DNA of 64,000 nucleotides. Source: Streptomyces stelliscabiei. Its GTDB lineage: Bacteria; Actinomycetota; Actinomycetes; Streptomycetales; Streptomycetaceae. Within the stretch, counting starts at the first letter, position 1. The number at the start of each line of letters is the position of its first letter. Both the position numbers and the translations under genes were made by a program. A model generated the notes under the pieces. It saw only the letters and a list, made by a program, of their open reading frames with translations. It was not told the origin of the DNA and ran no database searches. Positions 25,941-34,445 of this stretch are shown here, piece by piece. The stretch is from assembly GCF_014873495.1 (NCBI RefSeq), contig NZ_JADBGF010000001.1:5270001-5334000 (forward strand). The letters run 5' to 3'.

Positions 25941-27920
25941 TCAGAGCTGGCCCAGGGCCCAGAAACCCACGGCGAAGCAGGCCAGCGCGAGCAGCAGGAC
26001 CGGGAGGACCACCTTGAGGGGAGGACCCGGACGGCGTCGTGGAAGCGCCCTCGATCGCCGTGGAACCTGAGGCGGTCGAGCGGTGTATGAACCAGTAGAG
26101 GCGTAATCGTGCTGCTGCACCGCCGCGGTCGGGGCCTGAGCGAGGCCCAGCGGCGAGTGCGACTGGGGGGAGGGCACATGCGCGGGTTCGACGTTCTGCG
26201 CCGGGGCGACCTGCACGGGCGTCGCGGCAGAGGGAGTGGCCTGCTGCTCGTGGTGGTGCTCTGGGTAGCCCGGGTCGGTGCTGCGCTGCTGCTCCGCCTG
26301 TCGCAGCGGTGCGTGGGCGGTGAGTACCTGGGGCGGCGGCAGATGGAAACTGCCGGTGTCCGACATCGAGGACGCTCGCGGGGGCACGGGATCGCGTTCG
26401 GGCCGCGGGGGTACGGGGGTAGGGGGCGCCTCGGGCGATATGTGACCGGTCTGCGGCGGAGACGCCGGAGAGGCGGGGGGCGAGGAGGCGGCATTGTGAA
26501 ACCGATGCTCGGTGCCGGTGCCGGTGCCGGTGCCGGACCCAGAAGTGGCGGAGTCGGTCTGGGGCGGAGCAGCCGCGGGCATGGGCGGCGGCGATATGGG
26601 TCCCGTGTGCCGGGGCTGGAGTCCGGAAGCTGTGGACGGTGCGGGTAGCGCGGTGCCTGAGCCGGGCGGGAGCGGCGGGCTCAGGAACGGCGGTGTGTAG
26701 GCCGGCGGATTGTGGGGTGGCGGCGGGGTCGCTTCGGCGCCGGATGGCAAGTTGCCACGCGTGGCCGGTCCTGGGGGCCAGGACGGAGACGCCGAGGACG
26801 AGGAGGACGGTGCAGCCGGATAGGGAGGTGCAGCAGCGGGCGGAAGGGAGACGGGTGCCGACGGGACGGCAGGCGCGGAAGGAGACGCAGGGATCTGTCG
26901 GCCGAGAGGGTTGGAAGAAGCAGCCGAATCCGCATCCGCGCCCGCGCCTGGGCCGGGAGTCGGTGAGGACGTACCACCGTCCCTCCCTGTAGCGCCGGTA
27001 TCGGTACCTGTTCCGGTCTTGTCCAGTCCCGATGCCCTCTGTAGGGGTCCCTCGGGGACGAACCCTGCGGGCAGCGGGCCGAGTTGGTCGAATACCTCCA
27101 CCACCTCGTCGTCGGGCCCAGGCTCGGGCAGGAGCTCGGTGGCCGCGGCGAGGGCCTTTCGGGCGCCCGTGGCGGTGCGGAAGCGGGAGTCGGGGTCGGG
27201 CTGGAGCAGCGTGGCGATGACCTGCCACAGAGGCTCGGGGACGCCTCGTGGGGCCTTCGGTGTGCCGTGGGCGGCGAAGTGTTCGATGAGGGCCTTGGAG
27301 TCGGGTTTCGCGCCTTCCAGGAGGTACAGGGCGACGAGGCCCACCGCGAAGAGGTCGGCCGGGAAATCCGGATCGGCACCGAGCATCTGCTCGGGAGCGA
27401 AGTAACCGGGCGTTCCCACCACGTAGTTGGTCTCGGTCAGGCGCGGTTCGCCCAGGCGCATGGCGATGCCGAAGTCGGACAGGCGCAGTCGGGGCCGGGC
27501 CGTGCCGGTGGCCTCCAGCAGCACGTTGGCGGGTTTGATGTCGCGGTGGATGATGCCCTCGGCGTGCACGGCGGCGAGGCCGGACAGCAGCTGATCGAGC
27601 AGGCCGCAGACGTAGACGGGCGGGAGGGGACCGTAGTCGTTGATGAGGTTGATCAGGGAGCCCCCGGCCACCAGGTCCATGGTGAACAGGACCTGGTCGT
27701 CGTCGGCGGCCCAGCTGGCGGGCGCGAGCACATGGGGATGGTCGATCCGGACGGCCTGCTCGCGGACGAAGCGCAGCAGGGCGTGCGCGTCACGCTGTTG
27801 CAGGACCTTGGCGGCCACATAGCGGCGGCGGCGGTGGTCCCAGGTGCGCCAGACCGCGCCGACTCCCCCGCGTCCGATCGGGTCGACCAGTTCGTACCGG
27901 CCGGCGAAGACCTCACCCAT
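25941..27920 (-). CDS. Tail-anchored Ser/Thr protein kinase
   Basis: 659 residues. The kinase domain occupies about 1-270: glycine loop GRGGVGAVW, catalytic lysine VAAK (Lys38), HRDIKPANVLLEA, DFG in LSDFGIAMRL, and APEQ in the activation segment. About 330 residues rich in Pro/Ala/Ser follow. One membrane helix sits at the very C-terminus (VVLPVLLLALACFAVGFWAL), so there is no extracellular sensor domain. ATG 27920 starts the kinase fold directly; the longer frame to 28565 is not coding. Substrate unknown. Between it and the HTH gene lie 277 bp with no gene. Confidence 0.93.
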   Translation of the reverse strand: MGEVFAGRYELVDPIGRGGVGAVWRTWDHRRRRYVAAKVLQQRDAHALLRFVREQAVRIDHPHVLAPASWAADDDQVLFTMDLVAGGSLINLINDYGPLPPVYVCGLLDQLLSGLAAVHAEGIIHRDIKPANVLLEATGTARPRLRLSDFGIAMRLGEPRLTETNYVVGTPGYFAPEQMLGADPDFPADLFAVGLVALYLLEGAKPDSKALIEHFAAHGTPKAPRGVPEPLWQVIATLLQPDPDSRFRTATGARKALAAATELLPEPGPDDEVVEVFDQLGPLPAGFVPEGPLQRASGLDKTGTGTDTGATGRDGGTSSPTPGPGAGADADSAASSNPLGRQIPASPSAPAVPSAPVSLPPAAAPPYPAAPSSSSSASPSWPPGPATRGNLPSGAEATPPPPHNPPAYTPPFLSPPLPPGSGTALPAPSTASGLQPRHTGPISPPPMPAAAPPQTDSATSGSGTGTGTGTEHRFHNAASSPPASPASPPQTGHISPEAPPTPVPPRPERDPVPPRASSMSDTGSFHLPPPQVLTAHAPLRQAEQQRSTDPGYPEHHHEQQATPSAATPVQVAPAQNVEPAHVPSPQSHSPLGLAQAPTAAVQQHDYASTGSYTARPPQVPRRSRALPRRRPGPPLKVVLPVLLLALACFAVGFWALGQL

Positions 27921-28197
27921 GGCTGTGCGTCGTTCCCCCTTCGGCTCCCCCGTGGCTGCCCGTCGACGGAGGACACGGCCATTCCGCCGCCCTCCGTAGA
28001 ACCGGCTCGCACGTGCCCGGCCTTCTCCGGAGCTTGATTCCGCGCCTCTGTCTCCCTGCCGCCTTCCGCTGTGTCCACCGGCTCTCCTGGAGCCTACGTC
28101 CACGTCTCCAGGGCTCAAGAGGGCCCTACAGAACCCTCGTCCCCTTTTCGGCCTCGGCCCGGCCGCCGAACCCCCTTTCGGGGACCGGGCCTTGGGC

Positions 28198-28746
28198 TCA
28201 GCTCTGGTGGGACTGGTAGTGCGCCACCGCGTCCGAGGTGCGGCCCGCGCCGTACACCCGGAGGAACTCTGCCAGTTCCGGGTGGGTCGGGGCGAGGGTG
28301 TCCGCCGCCTCGATGATGTCGCCCGCTGCCGCCACGGAGCGAAGCAGCGACTGGATCTCGCGGACGACCCGCTTGACCGTGGGCGCCCCCGAACTCGTCG
28401 TCGACTGCGTGGTGTTGCTGAGCACCGATCCCCCCTGTGACTTCTTGATCTCGTCCATGCGCTCGGTCGCCTCGGCGGCACTGACGCTGCCGTCCGCGAC
28501 CTGACCCGCCAGGTCCTGCAGCAACTGCACCCGCTGGACCACCGCCGGGTTGCCGATCTTGGCACGCTGACCGCTCATCAGCTGCGACAGCATCGGTGCG
28601 GACAGGCCCAGCACCCCCGCGAGACGGGCCTGGTTGAGCCCCAGGTCCTCGATGAGCCTACGGAAGAGCGCCCCCAGCGGCTCTCCGTACCAGTTCCGCT
28701 GCAGCTCCCGGGCTCTTGCGGTCGCTTCCTGCTGTGCGGCGTCCAT
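28198..28746 (-). CDS. Helix-turn-helix DNA-binding regulator
   Basis: 182 residues. The HTH is LNQARLAGVLGLSAPMLSQLMSGQRAKIGNP, about residues 40-70 (XRE-like). A helical C-terminal region includes SVSAAEATERMDEIKKSQGG and a ~45-residue conserved-looking end. ATG 28746 has GGGGAGA upstream. A perfect 24-bp palindrome lies 29 bp before the start, suggesting autoregulation. It lies upstream of the tail-anchored kinase in the same orientation, 277 bp away. Regulon unknown. Confidence 0.88.
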   Translation of the reverse strand: MDAAQQEATARARELQRNWYGEPLGALFRRLIEDLGLNQARLAGVLGLSAPMLSQLMSGQRAKIGNPAVVQRVQLLQDLAGQVADGSVSAAEATERMDEIKKSQGGSVLSNTTQSTTSSGAPTVKRVVREIQSLLRSVAAAGDIIEAADTLAPTHPELAEFLRVYGAGRTSDAVAHYQSHQS

Positions 28747-28774
28747 TGCGTCTCCCCATCGCTTCCCCAAATAC

Positions 28775-28798
28775 CGTGGTTCGCTGTAGCGAACCACG
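28775..28798. promoter_or_regulatory. 24-bp palindrome, probable operator
   Basis: Perfect 11-bp arms CGTGGTTCGCT/AGCGAACCACG around a 2-bp centre, 29 bp upstream of the HTH gene start, where a promoter should be. Confidence 0.65.
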
Positions 28799-28927
28799 AC
28801 GAGCATCTTACGGAGAGTGGTCGTCCACGGGGACCCCCAATCTTTTTGCGAGATCCCGGGGGTGACCCGGTACTCTGGTCTGCGAAGCCCCCCGGTGGTC
28901 GGTTGCTCCGGGTGGATGCTTCGCCTC

Positions 28928-29000
28928 CGGGGCCTTAGCTCAGTTGGTAGAGCGCTGTCTTTGCATGGCAGATGTCAGGGGTTCGACTCCCCTAGGCTCC
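28928..29000 (+). tRNA. tRNA-Ala (TGC)
   Basis: 73 nt, CCA not encoded. Acceptor GGGGCCT pairs with AGGCTCC (one G-U); D arm TAGCTCAGTTGGTAGAGC; anticodon loop TTTGCAT gives TGC; T arm GGGGTTCGACTCCCC. Confidence 0.97.
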
Positions 29001-29009
29001 ACAGCGGAT

Positions 29010-29050
29010 TGACCGGGCCGGATGTCGTAGGACATTCGGCCCGGTCTTTT
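29010..29050 (+). terminator. Terminator of tRNA-Ala
   Basis: 10-bp stem GACCGGGCCG/CGGCCCGGTC (29010-29019 with 29036-29045), extended inside by ATGT/ACAT, followed by a run of five T. Confidence 0.92.
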
Positions 29051-29295
29051 TGTTGCCCTCCGTGAGGGGCTCGTCGGTGCTGTTCCGGGCGAGGGTCGTC
29101 GCGATCGCTATCTGTGCACTGAGCCGGGAAGGCGCCGCTGGAACGGGGTGACGCACGTCGGCGGGTGCTGGTGTGCGCATATGCGAAAACGGTGCTCTGC
29201 GTCACAAGCAGGTGCGGTGGAATGTGTGCCTCACCCTTTGCAACCGGATCAATACATTCCGGCCGACGGGTTCCTGGGTCGCCGACGCCAGGGAT

Positions 29296-29309
29296 GTTTC
29301 ACGTGAAAC
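29296..29309. promoter_or_regulatory. parS: parS site 6
   Basis: Perfect GTTTCACGTGAAAC in the 475-bp noncoding stretch between tRNA-Ala and the DUF5324 gene. Apart from this site, the tRNA terminator and the hairpin beside it, I see nothing in that stretch. Confidence 0.95.
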
Positions 29310-29358
29310 AGCCCTGTGGGGCAGAAGACCTGCAAGTCTTCTGCCCCACAGGGCTGTT
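29307..29358. terminator. Very long perfect hairpin abutting parS
   Basis: A 19-bp perfect core stem (29311-29329 with 29336-29354; arm starts GCCCTGTGGGGCAGAAGAC) extends by 4 more pairs to 29307-29358, with a 6-base loop. The outer pairs overlap the last three bases of parS site 6. It lies 118 bp beyond the stop of the minus-strand DUF5324 gene and may terminate it. Confidence 0.75.
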
Positions 29359-29475
29359 GGACGGTGCCCCGCCAAACGGGCTTCCGGGCAGAGCCGGGCC
29401 ACGAGGAAAGCGTCGTGGCCCGGCCGGTGGCCTGTGAAAAATGAAGTCGTCCGCCGGTACGTCGCCCGCCGGTCC

Positions 29476-30177
29476 TCAGGGGCGCTTGTCGCGGTCGGCG
29501 GCTTCCTCCTCGGCCTGCTTGGCCTGGACCTCCGGGTCGAGGACGGACTGACCGCTGCCGTCGACGGAGGACAGGCGACCGGAGTCGGAGACCTCGGTGG
29601 CGGCGGGCGGCTCGACCAGCCAGTCGGGGTTGGCCTGCTTGTCCCACCACTTCCATGCGGCGAAGGCGCCGCCGGCCAGAACGCCCATCACGGCCAGGCC
29701 CTTGACGGCGCGGCCGAGCCGTGCGCGGCGCTGCTGCCTGCGGACCAGCCTCTGGATCTGCTGGGGCGAGACCTGTCCACGCAGTGCGGCCAGCGCCGCG
29801 ACGCTCCGGGCGGTGGCTTCCTCACGGACCGGGCCGGCGGCGGCCACGGCCTGCTCGATGCGGGGACGGGAGTAGTCGGCGGCCTGACGAGCCGCCTTAC
29901 GGGTGCGGACGGCGGCTTCATGGGCTGCCTGATCGACTTTCGGCGGTACATGCGTGCGGGCCTGCTCAAGACGCGGGACGACCAGGGCGCCGTACTGGAC
30001 GCGTGCCTGCTCCGCGGCCTGCGACACCTTCGGCGCGATCAGCACGCGTGCCTCGTGCGCGTAGTGCGAAGCCTTGTCCTTGGCTGTGTCGGCGTAGGGC
30101 GCCACCACTTCCGCGGCGTGCAGCACGCTGTCCTTTGCCGAGCCGGTCGCGGCGCGCACGCTCTCGATGCGGGTCAC
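29476..30177 (-). CDS. DUF5324 membrane-associated protein
   Basis: 233 residues. A long amphipathic Ala/Lys/Glu-rich helical region (about 1-135, with TRIESVRAATGSAKDSV at the start) recalls apolipoprotein or LEA-like repeats. One membrane helix follows (LAVMGVLAGGAFAAWKWW, about 155-172), then an acidic tail. GTG at 30177 has GAGGAGGA upstream and matches the family start. Found in Streptomyces next to the cyclophilin gene; function unknown. Confidence 0.82.
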   Translation of the reverse strand: MTRIESVRAATGSAKDSVLHAAEVVAPYADTAKDKASHYAHEARVLIAPKVSQAAEQARVQYGALVVPRLEQARTHVPPKVDQAAHEAAVRTRKAARQAADYSRPRIEQAVAAAGPVREEATARSVAALAALRGQVSPQQIQRLVRRQQRRARLGRAVKGLAVMGVLAGGAFAAWKWWDKQANPDWLVEPPAATEVSDSGRLSSVDGSGQSVLDPEVQAKQAEEEAADRDKRP

Positions 30178-30550
30178 GGGATCCTCCTCCTCGGTGGCGT
30201 ACGTAATTCGACTTTCCACCCTTTTGGGGATCATGCCTCTCGGAGCGATCCGGGGCATGTGCGGGCGGGCATCCGGGTCATGAGCGCTGACTCAGGCTGA
30301 TCATCGAGCGGGAGCCGTTCTGAACCGGTCCGTGCAACAGAGTCGTGCAAGAGAGGATGAATACGGGACAACGGGAACTTGTCCACGACAGTGCCGACAA
30401 TGCCACGGATCGCCGCGAAGCGCGCCGCTACCGGGGGTACTCGACCGGTTTTCCGCGTCCCTCCCCGTACGAGAGCGCGGGCGTCGGGGGACGCAAGGCG
30501 TCGTCCGTGCGAGGATCGAGGGAGTCACAAAGGACAACGGAAGGCAGATC
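30178..30550. promoter_or_regulatory. Divergent intergenic region DUF5324/ppi
   Basis: 373 bp with no supported gene. It should hold the two divergent promoters. A weak DnaA-like 9-mer TTGTCCACG is at 30379-30387. No confident -10/-35 pair was found. Confidence 0.35.
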
Positions 30551-31084
30551 GTGGCAGAGCAGCTGTACGCCACCCTGAAGACCAACCATGGCGACATCGA
30601 GGTACGGCTGCTGCCGAACCACGCGCCCAAGACGGTCCGTAACTTCGTCGAGCTCGCTCAGGGCGAGCGTGAGTGGACCAATCCGGCCACCGGCCAGAAG
30701 TCCACGGACAGGCTCTACGACGGCACGGTCTTCCACCGGGTGATCAGTGGATTCATGATCCAGGGCGGTGACCCGCTGGGCAACGGCACCGGTGGGCCCG
30801 GCTACCAGTTCGCGGACGAGTTCCACCCGGACCTCGCCTTCGACAAGCCGTACCTGCTGGCCATGGCCAACGCCGGTCCGGGCACCAACGGCTCGCAGTT
30901 CTTCATCACCGTCTCCCCGACGGCATGGCTGACCCGCAAGCACACCATCTTCGGTGAAGTGGTCGACGCGGCCAGCCAGAAGATCGTGGACGCCATCGCC
31001 GGCGCCCAGACGAACCCGCGCACCGACCGCCCGGTCAACGACGTCGTCATCGAGTCGGTCGTCGTCGAGACCCGCCAGGGCTGA
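30551..31084 (+). CDS. Peptidyl-prolyl cis-trans isomerase, cyclophilin type
   Basis: 177 residues, no signal peptide, so cytoplasmic. Cyclophilin signatures are TVFHRVISGFMIQGGDPLGNGTGGPGYQF and LAMANAGPGTNGSQFFITVSPTAWL, with the catalytic Arg in FHRV and the cyclosporin-site Phe and Trp present. GTG 30551 has GGAAGG upstream; the longer frame to 30332 is noncoding. It catalyses proline isomerisation. Also conserved near gyrA in mycobacteria. Confidence 0.95.
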   Translation: MAEQLYATLKTNHGDIEVRLLPNHAPKTVRNFVELAQGEREWTNPATGQKSTDRLYDGTVFHRVISGFMIQGGDPLGNGTGGPGYQFADEFHPDLAFDKPYLLAMANAGPGTNGSQFFITVSPTAWLTRKHTIFGEVVDAASQKIVDAIAGAQTNPRTDRPVNDVVIESVVVETRQG

Positions 31085-31172
31085 TTCCGTCGGCATTCAC
31101 CGCGACGGCGGAACGCGCAGGGGTCGGGAGGCCGGAGCCGAAAGGTTCGCAAGGTCCCCGAAGGGAACCAAT

Positions 31173-31204
31173 CGCCCCGCTCATCCGTAGGGATGGGCGG
31201 GGCG
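31173..31204 (+). terminator. Terminator after the cyclophilin gene
   Basis: 14-bp stem with one G-U pair (31173-31186 with 31191-31204; arm CGCCCCGCTCATCC), loop GTAG, about 90 bp after the stop. Confidence 0.8.
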
Positions 31205-31239
31205 ACGCGCTCCACACACGCGCAAGGGAGGGGACCCCG

Positions 31240-32133
31240 ATGGACCAGGTGCCGAGCAGTCCGCAGGACGCGCAGAGCCTGCCCACCTGCTACCGGCACC
31301 CGGACCGCGAGACGGGCATCCGCTGCACCCGCTGTGAGCGTCCGATCTGCCCCGAGTGCATGGTGAGCGCCTCCGTGGGCTTCCAGTGCCCGGACTGCGT
31401 CCGCGGCGGCTCCGGCACCGGCCACGCGCCCTCCGCATCCGCCCCGCGCACCCTCGCGGGCGGCACCGTCGCCGCCGACCCCCGGCTCCTCACCAAGATC
31501 CTGATCGGCGCGAACCTGTTGCTCTTCCTGGTCCAACAGGCCGTGGGCGAGACCTTCGAAGACCGGTTCGACCTCCTCGGAAGGGCGTGGGACCCGGAGC
31601 TCGGTTCCTCGCTCCAGGGCGTCGCCGAAGGGCAGTGGTATCGGCTGGTGACGTCGATGTTCCTGCACGGCAGCGTCACCCACATCCTGTTCAACATGCT
31701 CAGCCTGTGGTGGATCGGCGGCCCTCTGGAGGCGGCTCTCGGCCGAGCCCGCTATCTGACGCTCTACTTCTGCTCCGGCCTCGCCGGCAGCGCGCTCACC
31801 TATCTGCTCGCAGCGCCGAACCAACCGTCGCTCGGTGCCTCCGGTGCCATCTTCGGCCTCTTCGGTGCGACAGGCGTACTCATGCGCCGTCTCAGGTACG
31901 ACATGCGTCCGTTGATCATCCTGCTGGTGATCAACCTGATCTTCACCTTCAGCCCGATGTTCAACATCGCCTGGGAAGCCCACGTCGGCGGCCTCGTCGG
32001 CGGTGTGCTGATCGGTTACGCGATGGTGCACGCACCGCGTGAGCGGAGGGCACTGATCCAGTACGGCGCGTGTGCTCTGGTGCTCGCCGCCGTGGTGATC
32101 ATGTCGGTGATCCGGACGGCACAGCTGACCTGA
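31240..32133 (+). CDS. Rhomboid-family intramembrane serine protease with N-terminal zinc finger
   Basis: 297 residues. The N-terminal 55 form a B-box-like zinc-binding module (CYRHP, CTRCERPICPECM, FQCPDCV). The rhomboid domain has about six membrane helices, with the WR motif after helix 1 (QWYRLVTSMFLHGSVTHILFNM). Nucleophile Ser201 is in GASGAIFG and His248 in EAHVGG. It cleaves membrane helices; substrates unknown. It is convergent with crgA. Confidence 0.94.
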   Translation: MDQVPSSPQDAQSLPTCYRHPDRETGIRCTRCERPICPECMVSASVGFQCPDCVRGGSGTGHAPSASAPRTLAGGTVAADPRLLTKILIGANLLLFLVQQAVGETFEDRFDLLGRAWDPELGSSLQGVAEGQWYRLVTSMFLHGSVTHILFNMLSLWWIGGPLEAALGRARYLTLYFCSGLAGSALTYLLAAPNQPSLGASGAIFGLFGATGVLMRRLRYDMRPLIILLVINLIFTFSPMFNIAWEAHVGGLVGGVLIGYAMVHAPRERRALIQYGACALVLAAVVIMSVIRTAQLT

Positions 32134-32436
32134 GGTGATGTCGGAACGTCACCGTTCCACCGCACCTCGGGCACCATGACGGCACTGTTGTCCACAGAAC
32201 GTGGCGGATCTTGTGCATAGGGTGCGGGCACAGGTGTGCCCCCTGCCGCTCACCTGCGTTCCCGCAGGTCAGACAGGGGGCGAACACGTGCACGGAAGCC
32301 GGTAGGTCAGTCATACCGGCGTCAACGCCCGGTGAGTTATCCACAGATCGTCGTTCTTTTTCCCCACTGTGGAAAACACCTGTGGATAACTCGGTGGATA
32401 GCTCTGGGGAGAGCTACTTCCGCCGGGCGGAGACCG
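32134..32436. promoter_or_regulatory. DnaA-box cluster about 20 kb from oriC
   Basis: The 303-bp gap between the convergent rhomboid and crgA genes holds at least four DnaA boxes and no gene. TTGTCCACA (32188-32196, perfect), TTATCCACA (32337-32345, perfect), TGTGGAAAA (32368-32376, reverse) and TGTGGATAA (32381-32389, reverse, perfect) are present, with a weak CGGTGGATA just after. Since both genes converge here, the boxes are not promoter elements. S. coelicolor is known to have high-affinity DnaA-box clusters near oriC (called H69, H24, D78) that titrate DnaA; one was on the cosmid carrying this gene group, as I recall. Confidence 0.85.
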
Positions 32437-32691
32437 CTACTTCCACTGGGTCGAGACGCCGAATCCCGCGGCGATGAAGCCGAAGCCGACCACGATGTTC
32501 CAGTTGCCGAGCGCGTCGATCGGCAACGAGCCGTCGGTCACATAGAAAACCACGATCCAGGCCAGCCCGATGAGGAACATGGCCAGCATGACCGGAGCCA
32601 CCCAGCCTCGGCTGTTCAGCTTGATGTTCGTGGCCTGCTTGGACGGCGGCGGCGTGTAGTCGGCCTTCTTGCGGATACGTGACTTCGGCAC
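32437..32691 (-). CDS. crgA: Cell division regulator CrgA
   Basis: 84 residues with two membrane helices (WVAPVMLAMFLIGLAWIVVFYV and WNIVVGFGFIAAGFGVST) and the basic N-terminus PKSRIRKKADYTPPP. It inhibits FtsZ ring formation and coordinates growth and septation in aerial hyphae. GTG 32691 has AGGAGAG upstream; the open frame to 32769 is longer than the family. Confidence 0.97.
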   Translation of the reverse strand: MPKSRIRKKADYTPPPSKQATNIKLNSRGWVAPVMLAMFLIGLAWIVVFYVTDGSLPIDALGNWNIVVGFGFIAAGFGVSTQWK

Positions 32692-32833
32692 GAGGGTCTC
32701 TCCTGTCGATGCGCTGCGTGGCCGCGCAGGGAACTGTGGCGGGCTCCGGGGCAGCGTACAAGGGGACACAGAATGCTCCCCCGGGCGTCCGTTAGCGTAG
32801 TGCTTCCGTGGCGCCTAAGGAGATAAGGGTACG

Positions 32834-33682
32834 TTGAGCAATTCAGCCGACTCCCCCGAGGCCGGTTCCGGCACCTCCCCCGAGGCCGGGTCCGGCGGCT
32901 CACCCGGCACGGGCCCCGATCCCGCCGACCGGAACGACGCCCCCTCCCCCCGAGGCGGGTTCCGCCCCGTGCGCGTGCTCACCGTCGGCGTCTTCGCCCT
33001 GGCCGGGCTGATCTTCTTCACCAGCTTCGACACCGCCAAGGGCACCGACATCCGCACGGACGCTTCGCTGCTGAAGCTCTCCGACCTGATCCAGGAGCGC
33101 AGTCACAAGAACGGGCAGCTCGACGAGTCCAACGCGGTCCTCCGTGACGACGTCGAGGCGCTCGCCGAGCGCGACGACGGCAGCACCGAGGCCGAGGACG
33201 CCAAGCTCAAGGCCCTGGAGAAGAACGCCGGCACCCAGAAGCTCAGGGGCGAGGCCCTCACCGTCACCCTGAACGACGCCCCGCCGGACGCCACCGCCAA
33301 GCTTCCCGGCTACCCCGAGCCGCAGCCCGACTATCTGGTCATCCACCAGCAGGACCTGCAGGCCGTGGTGAACGCCCTGTGGCTGGGCGGCGCCGAGGGC
33401 ATCAAGGTGATGGACCAGCGGCTGATCTCCACCAGCGCGGTCCGCTGCGTCGGCAACACCCTGATCCTCCAGGGCCGCGTCTACTCGCCTCCGTACAAGA
33501 TCCAGGCGGTCGGTGACCCGGAGAAGCTGCAGAAGGCGCTCGCCGCGAGCGAGGCGATCCAGAACTACATGGTGTACGTCAACGTCTACGGGCTGGGCTG
33601 GAAGGTCACCGAGGACGGGCCGGTGACTCTGCCCGGGTACTCGGGCACAGTGGATCTGAAGTACGCCAAGCCCGTGGAGTGA
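32834..33682 (+). CDS. DUF881 family membrane protein
   Basis: 282 residues starting at TTG 32834, which has AAGGAGATAAGGG just upstream. A Gly/Ser/Pro/Glu N-terminus (about 45) precedes one helix (RVLTVGVFALAGLIFFTSF), then a coiled-coil (ERSHKNGQLDESNAVLRDD) and the DUF881 domain (LTVTLNDAPPD, DYLVIHQQDLQAVVNALWLGGAEGI, LQGRVYSPPYKIQAVGD). DUF881 genes cluster with division and sortase genes in actinobacteria. Its stop overlaps the next start by 4 bp. Confidence 0.92.
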   Translation: MSNSADSPEAGSGTSPEAGSGGSPGTGPDPADRNDAPSPRGGFRPVRVLTVGVFALAGLIFFTSFDTAKGTDIRTDASLLKLSDLIQERSHKNGQLDESNAVLRDDVEALAERDDGSTEAEDAKLKALEKNAGTQKLRGEALTVTLNDAPPDATAKLPGYPEPQPDYLVIHQQDLQAVVNALWLGGAEGIKVMDQRLISTSAVRCVGNTLILQGRVYSPPYKIQAVGDPEKLQKALAASEAIQNYMVYVNVYGLGWKVTEDGPVTLPGYSGTVDLKYAKPVE

Positions 33683-34392
33683 CGGCAGCCGGGGGACCCG
33701 TGTCGGTGCGCGTGATCGTGAGGACCGTCAGCGAACTCTGCATCACCGTCGGCACCCTGATCGTGCTGTTCGTCGTCTACGTGCTGTTCTGGACGGGCGT
33801 GAAGGCGGACACCGAGATGGACCGTCAGGTCGACCTGTTGCAGGACCAGTGGGCGAAGCAGCCGGTGAGGCCGACGTCCGGTCCGGGCGCCTCGGCGGCT
33901 CCGGAGCGGCCCGCCCCGTACACGGACGCCAAGCCCTTCGCGCTCATGTACATCCCCCGCCTCGGTTCCACGTGGAACAAGCCCGTCCTGGAGGGCACGA
34001 AGACGGACACTCTCGAAAAAGGGCTCGGGCACTACGCGAACACCACGCAGCTGGGGCAGAAGGGGAACTTCGCGGTCGCCGGCCACCGCCGCACCTACGG
34101 AGATCCCTTCAAAGATTTTCCCAAGCTGCGTCCCGGTGACGCGGTCGTCCTGTCCGACGGCGCGGACTGGTTCACGTACGTCATCGACAAGGGTCCCTTT
34201 CGGACATTGCCCACGGACGTCCAGGTCATCGACCCCGTGCCGACAAAATCCGGGTACACGCGCGCGGGGCGCTATCTGACGCTCACGACGTGCGACCCGG
34301 AGTGGGGACACAGCCACCGGCTCGTCGTCTGGGGCCATCTGGATTCCACACAGCCTGTGGAGTCAGGGAAACCGGAGGCACTACGCCGTTAG
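33679..34392 (+). CDS. Class E sortase (first of three)
   Basis: 237 residues. An N-terminal signal anchor (TVSELCITVGTLIVLFVVYVLFW) precedes the sortase domain. The catalytic triad is His136 (VAGHRRTYGDPF), Cys205 (TLTTCDPEW) and Arg214 (HSHRLVVWG). Class E sortases recognise LAxTG-like signals. Coupled to DUF881 by GTGA overlap. It is clearly more divergent than the next two sortases. A degenerate parS palindrome lies inside (33965-33978). Confidence 0.94.
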   Translation: MTAAGGPVSVRVIVRTVSELCITVGTLIVLFVVYVLFWTGVKADTEMDRQVDLLQDQWAKQPVRPTSGPGASAAPERPAPYTDAKPFALMYIPRLGSTWNKPVLEGTKTDTLEKGLGHYANTTQLGQKGNFAVAGHRRTYGDPFKDFPKLRPGDAVVLSDGADWFTYVIDKGPFRTLPTDVQVIDPVPTKSGYTRAGRYLTLTTCDPEWGHSHRLVVWGHLDSTQPVESGKPEALRR

Positions 34393-34445
34393 TCTGGTGG
34401 CGGTACGGCGTGAGTCCGGTGCCGTGGTGTGAAGGAAGGGACGGC

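Noticed and set aside
28975..29205. Minus-strand ORF ending in LWSLGESNP
   Set aside because: Reverse complement of tRNA-Ala; not a protein.
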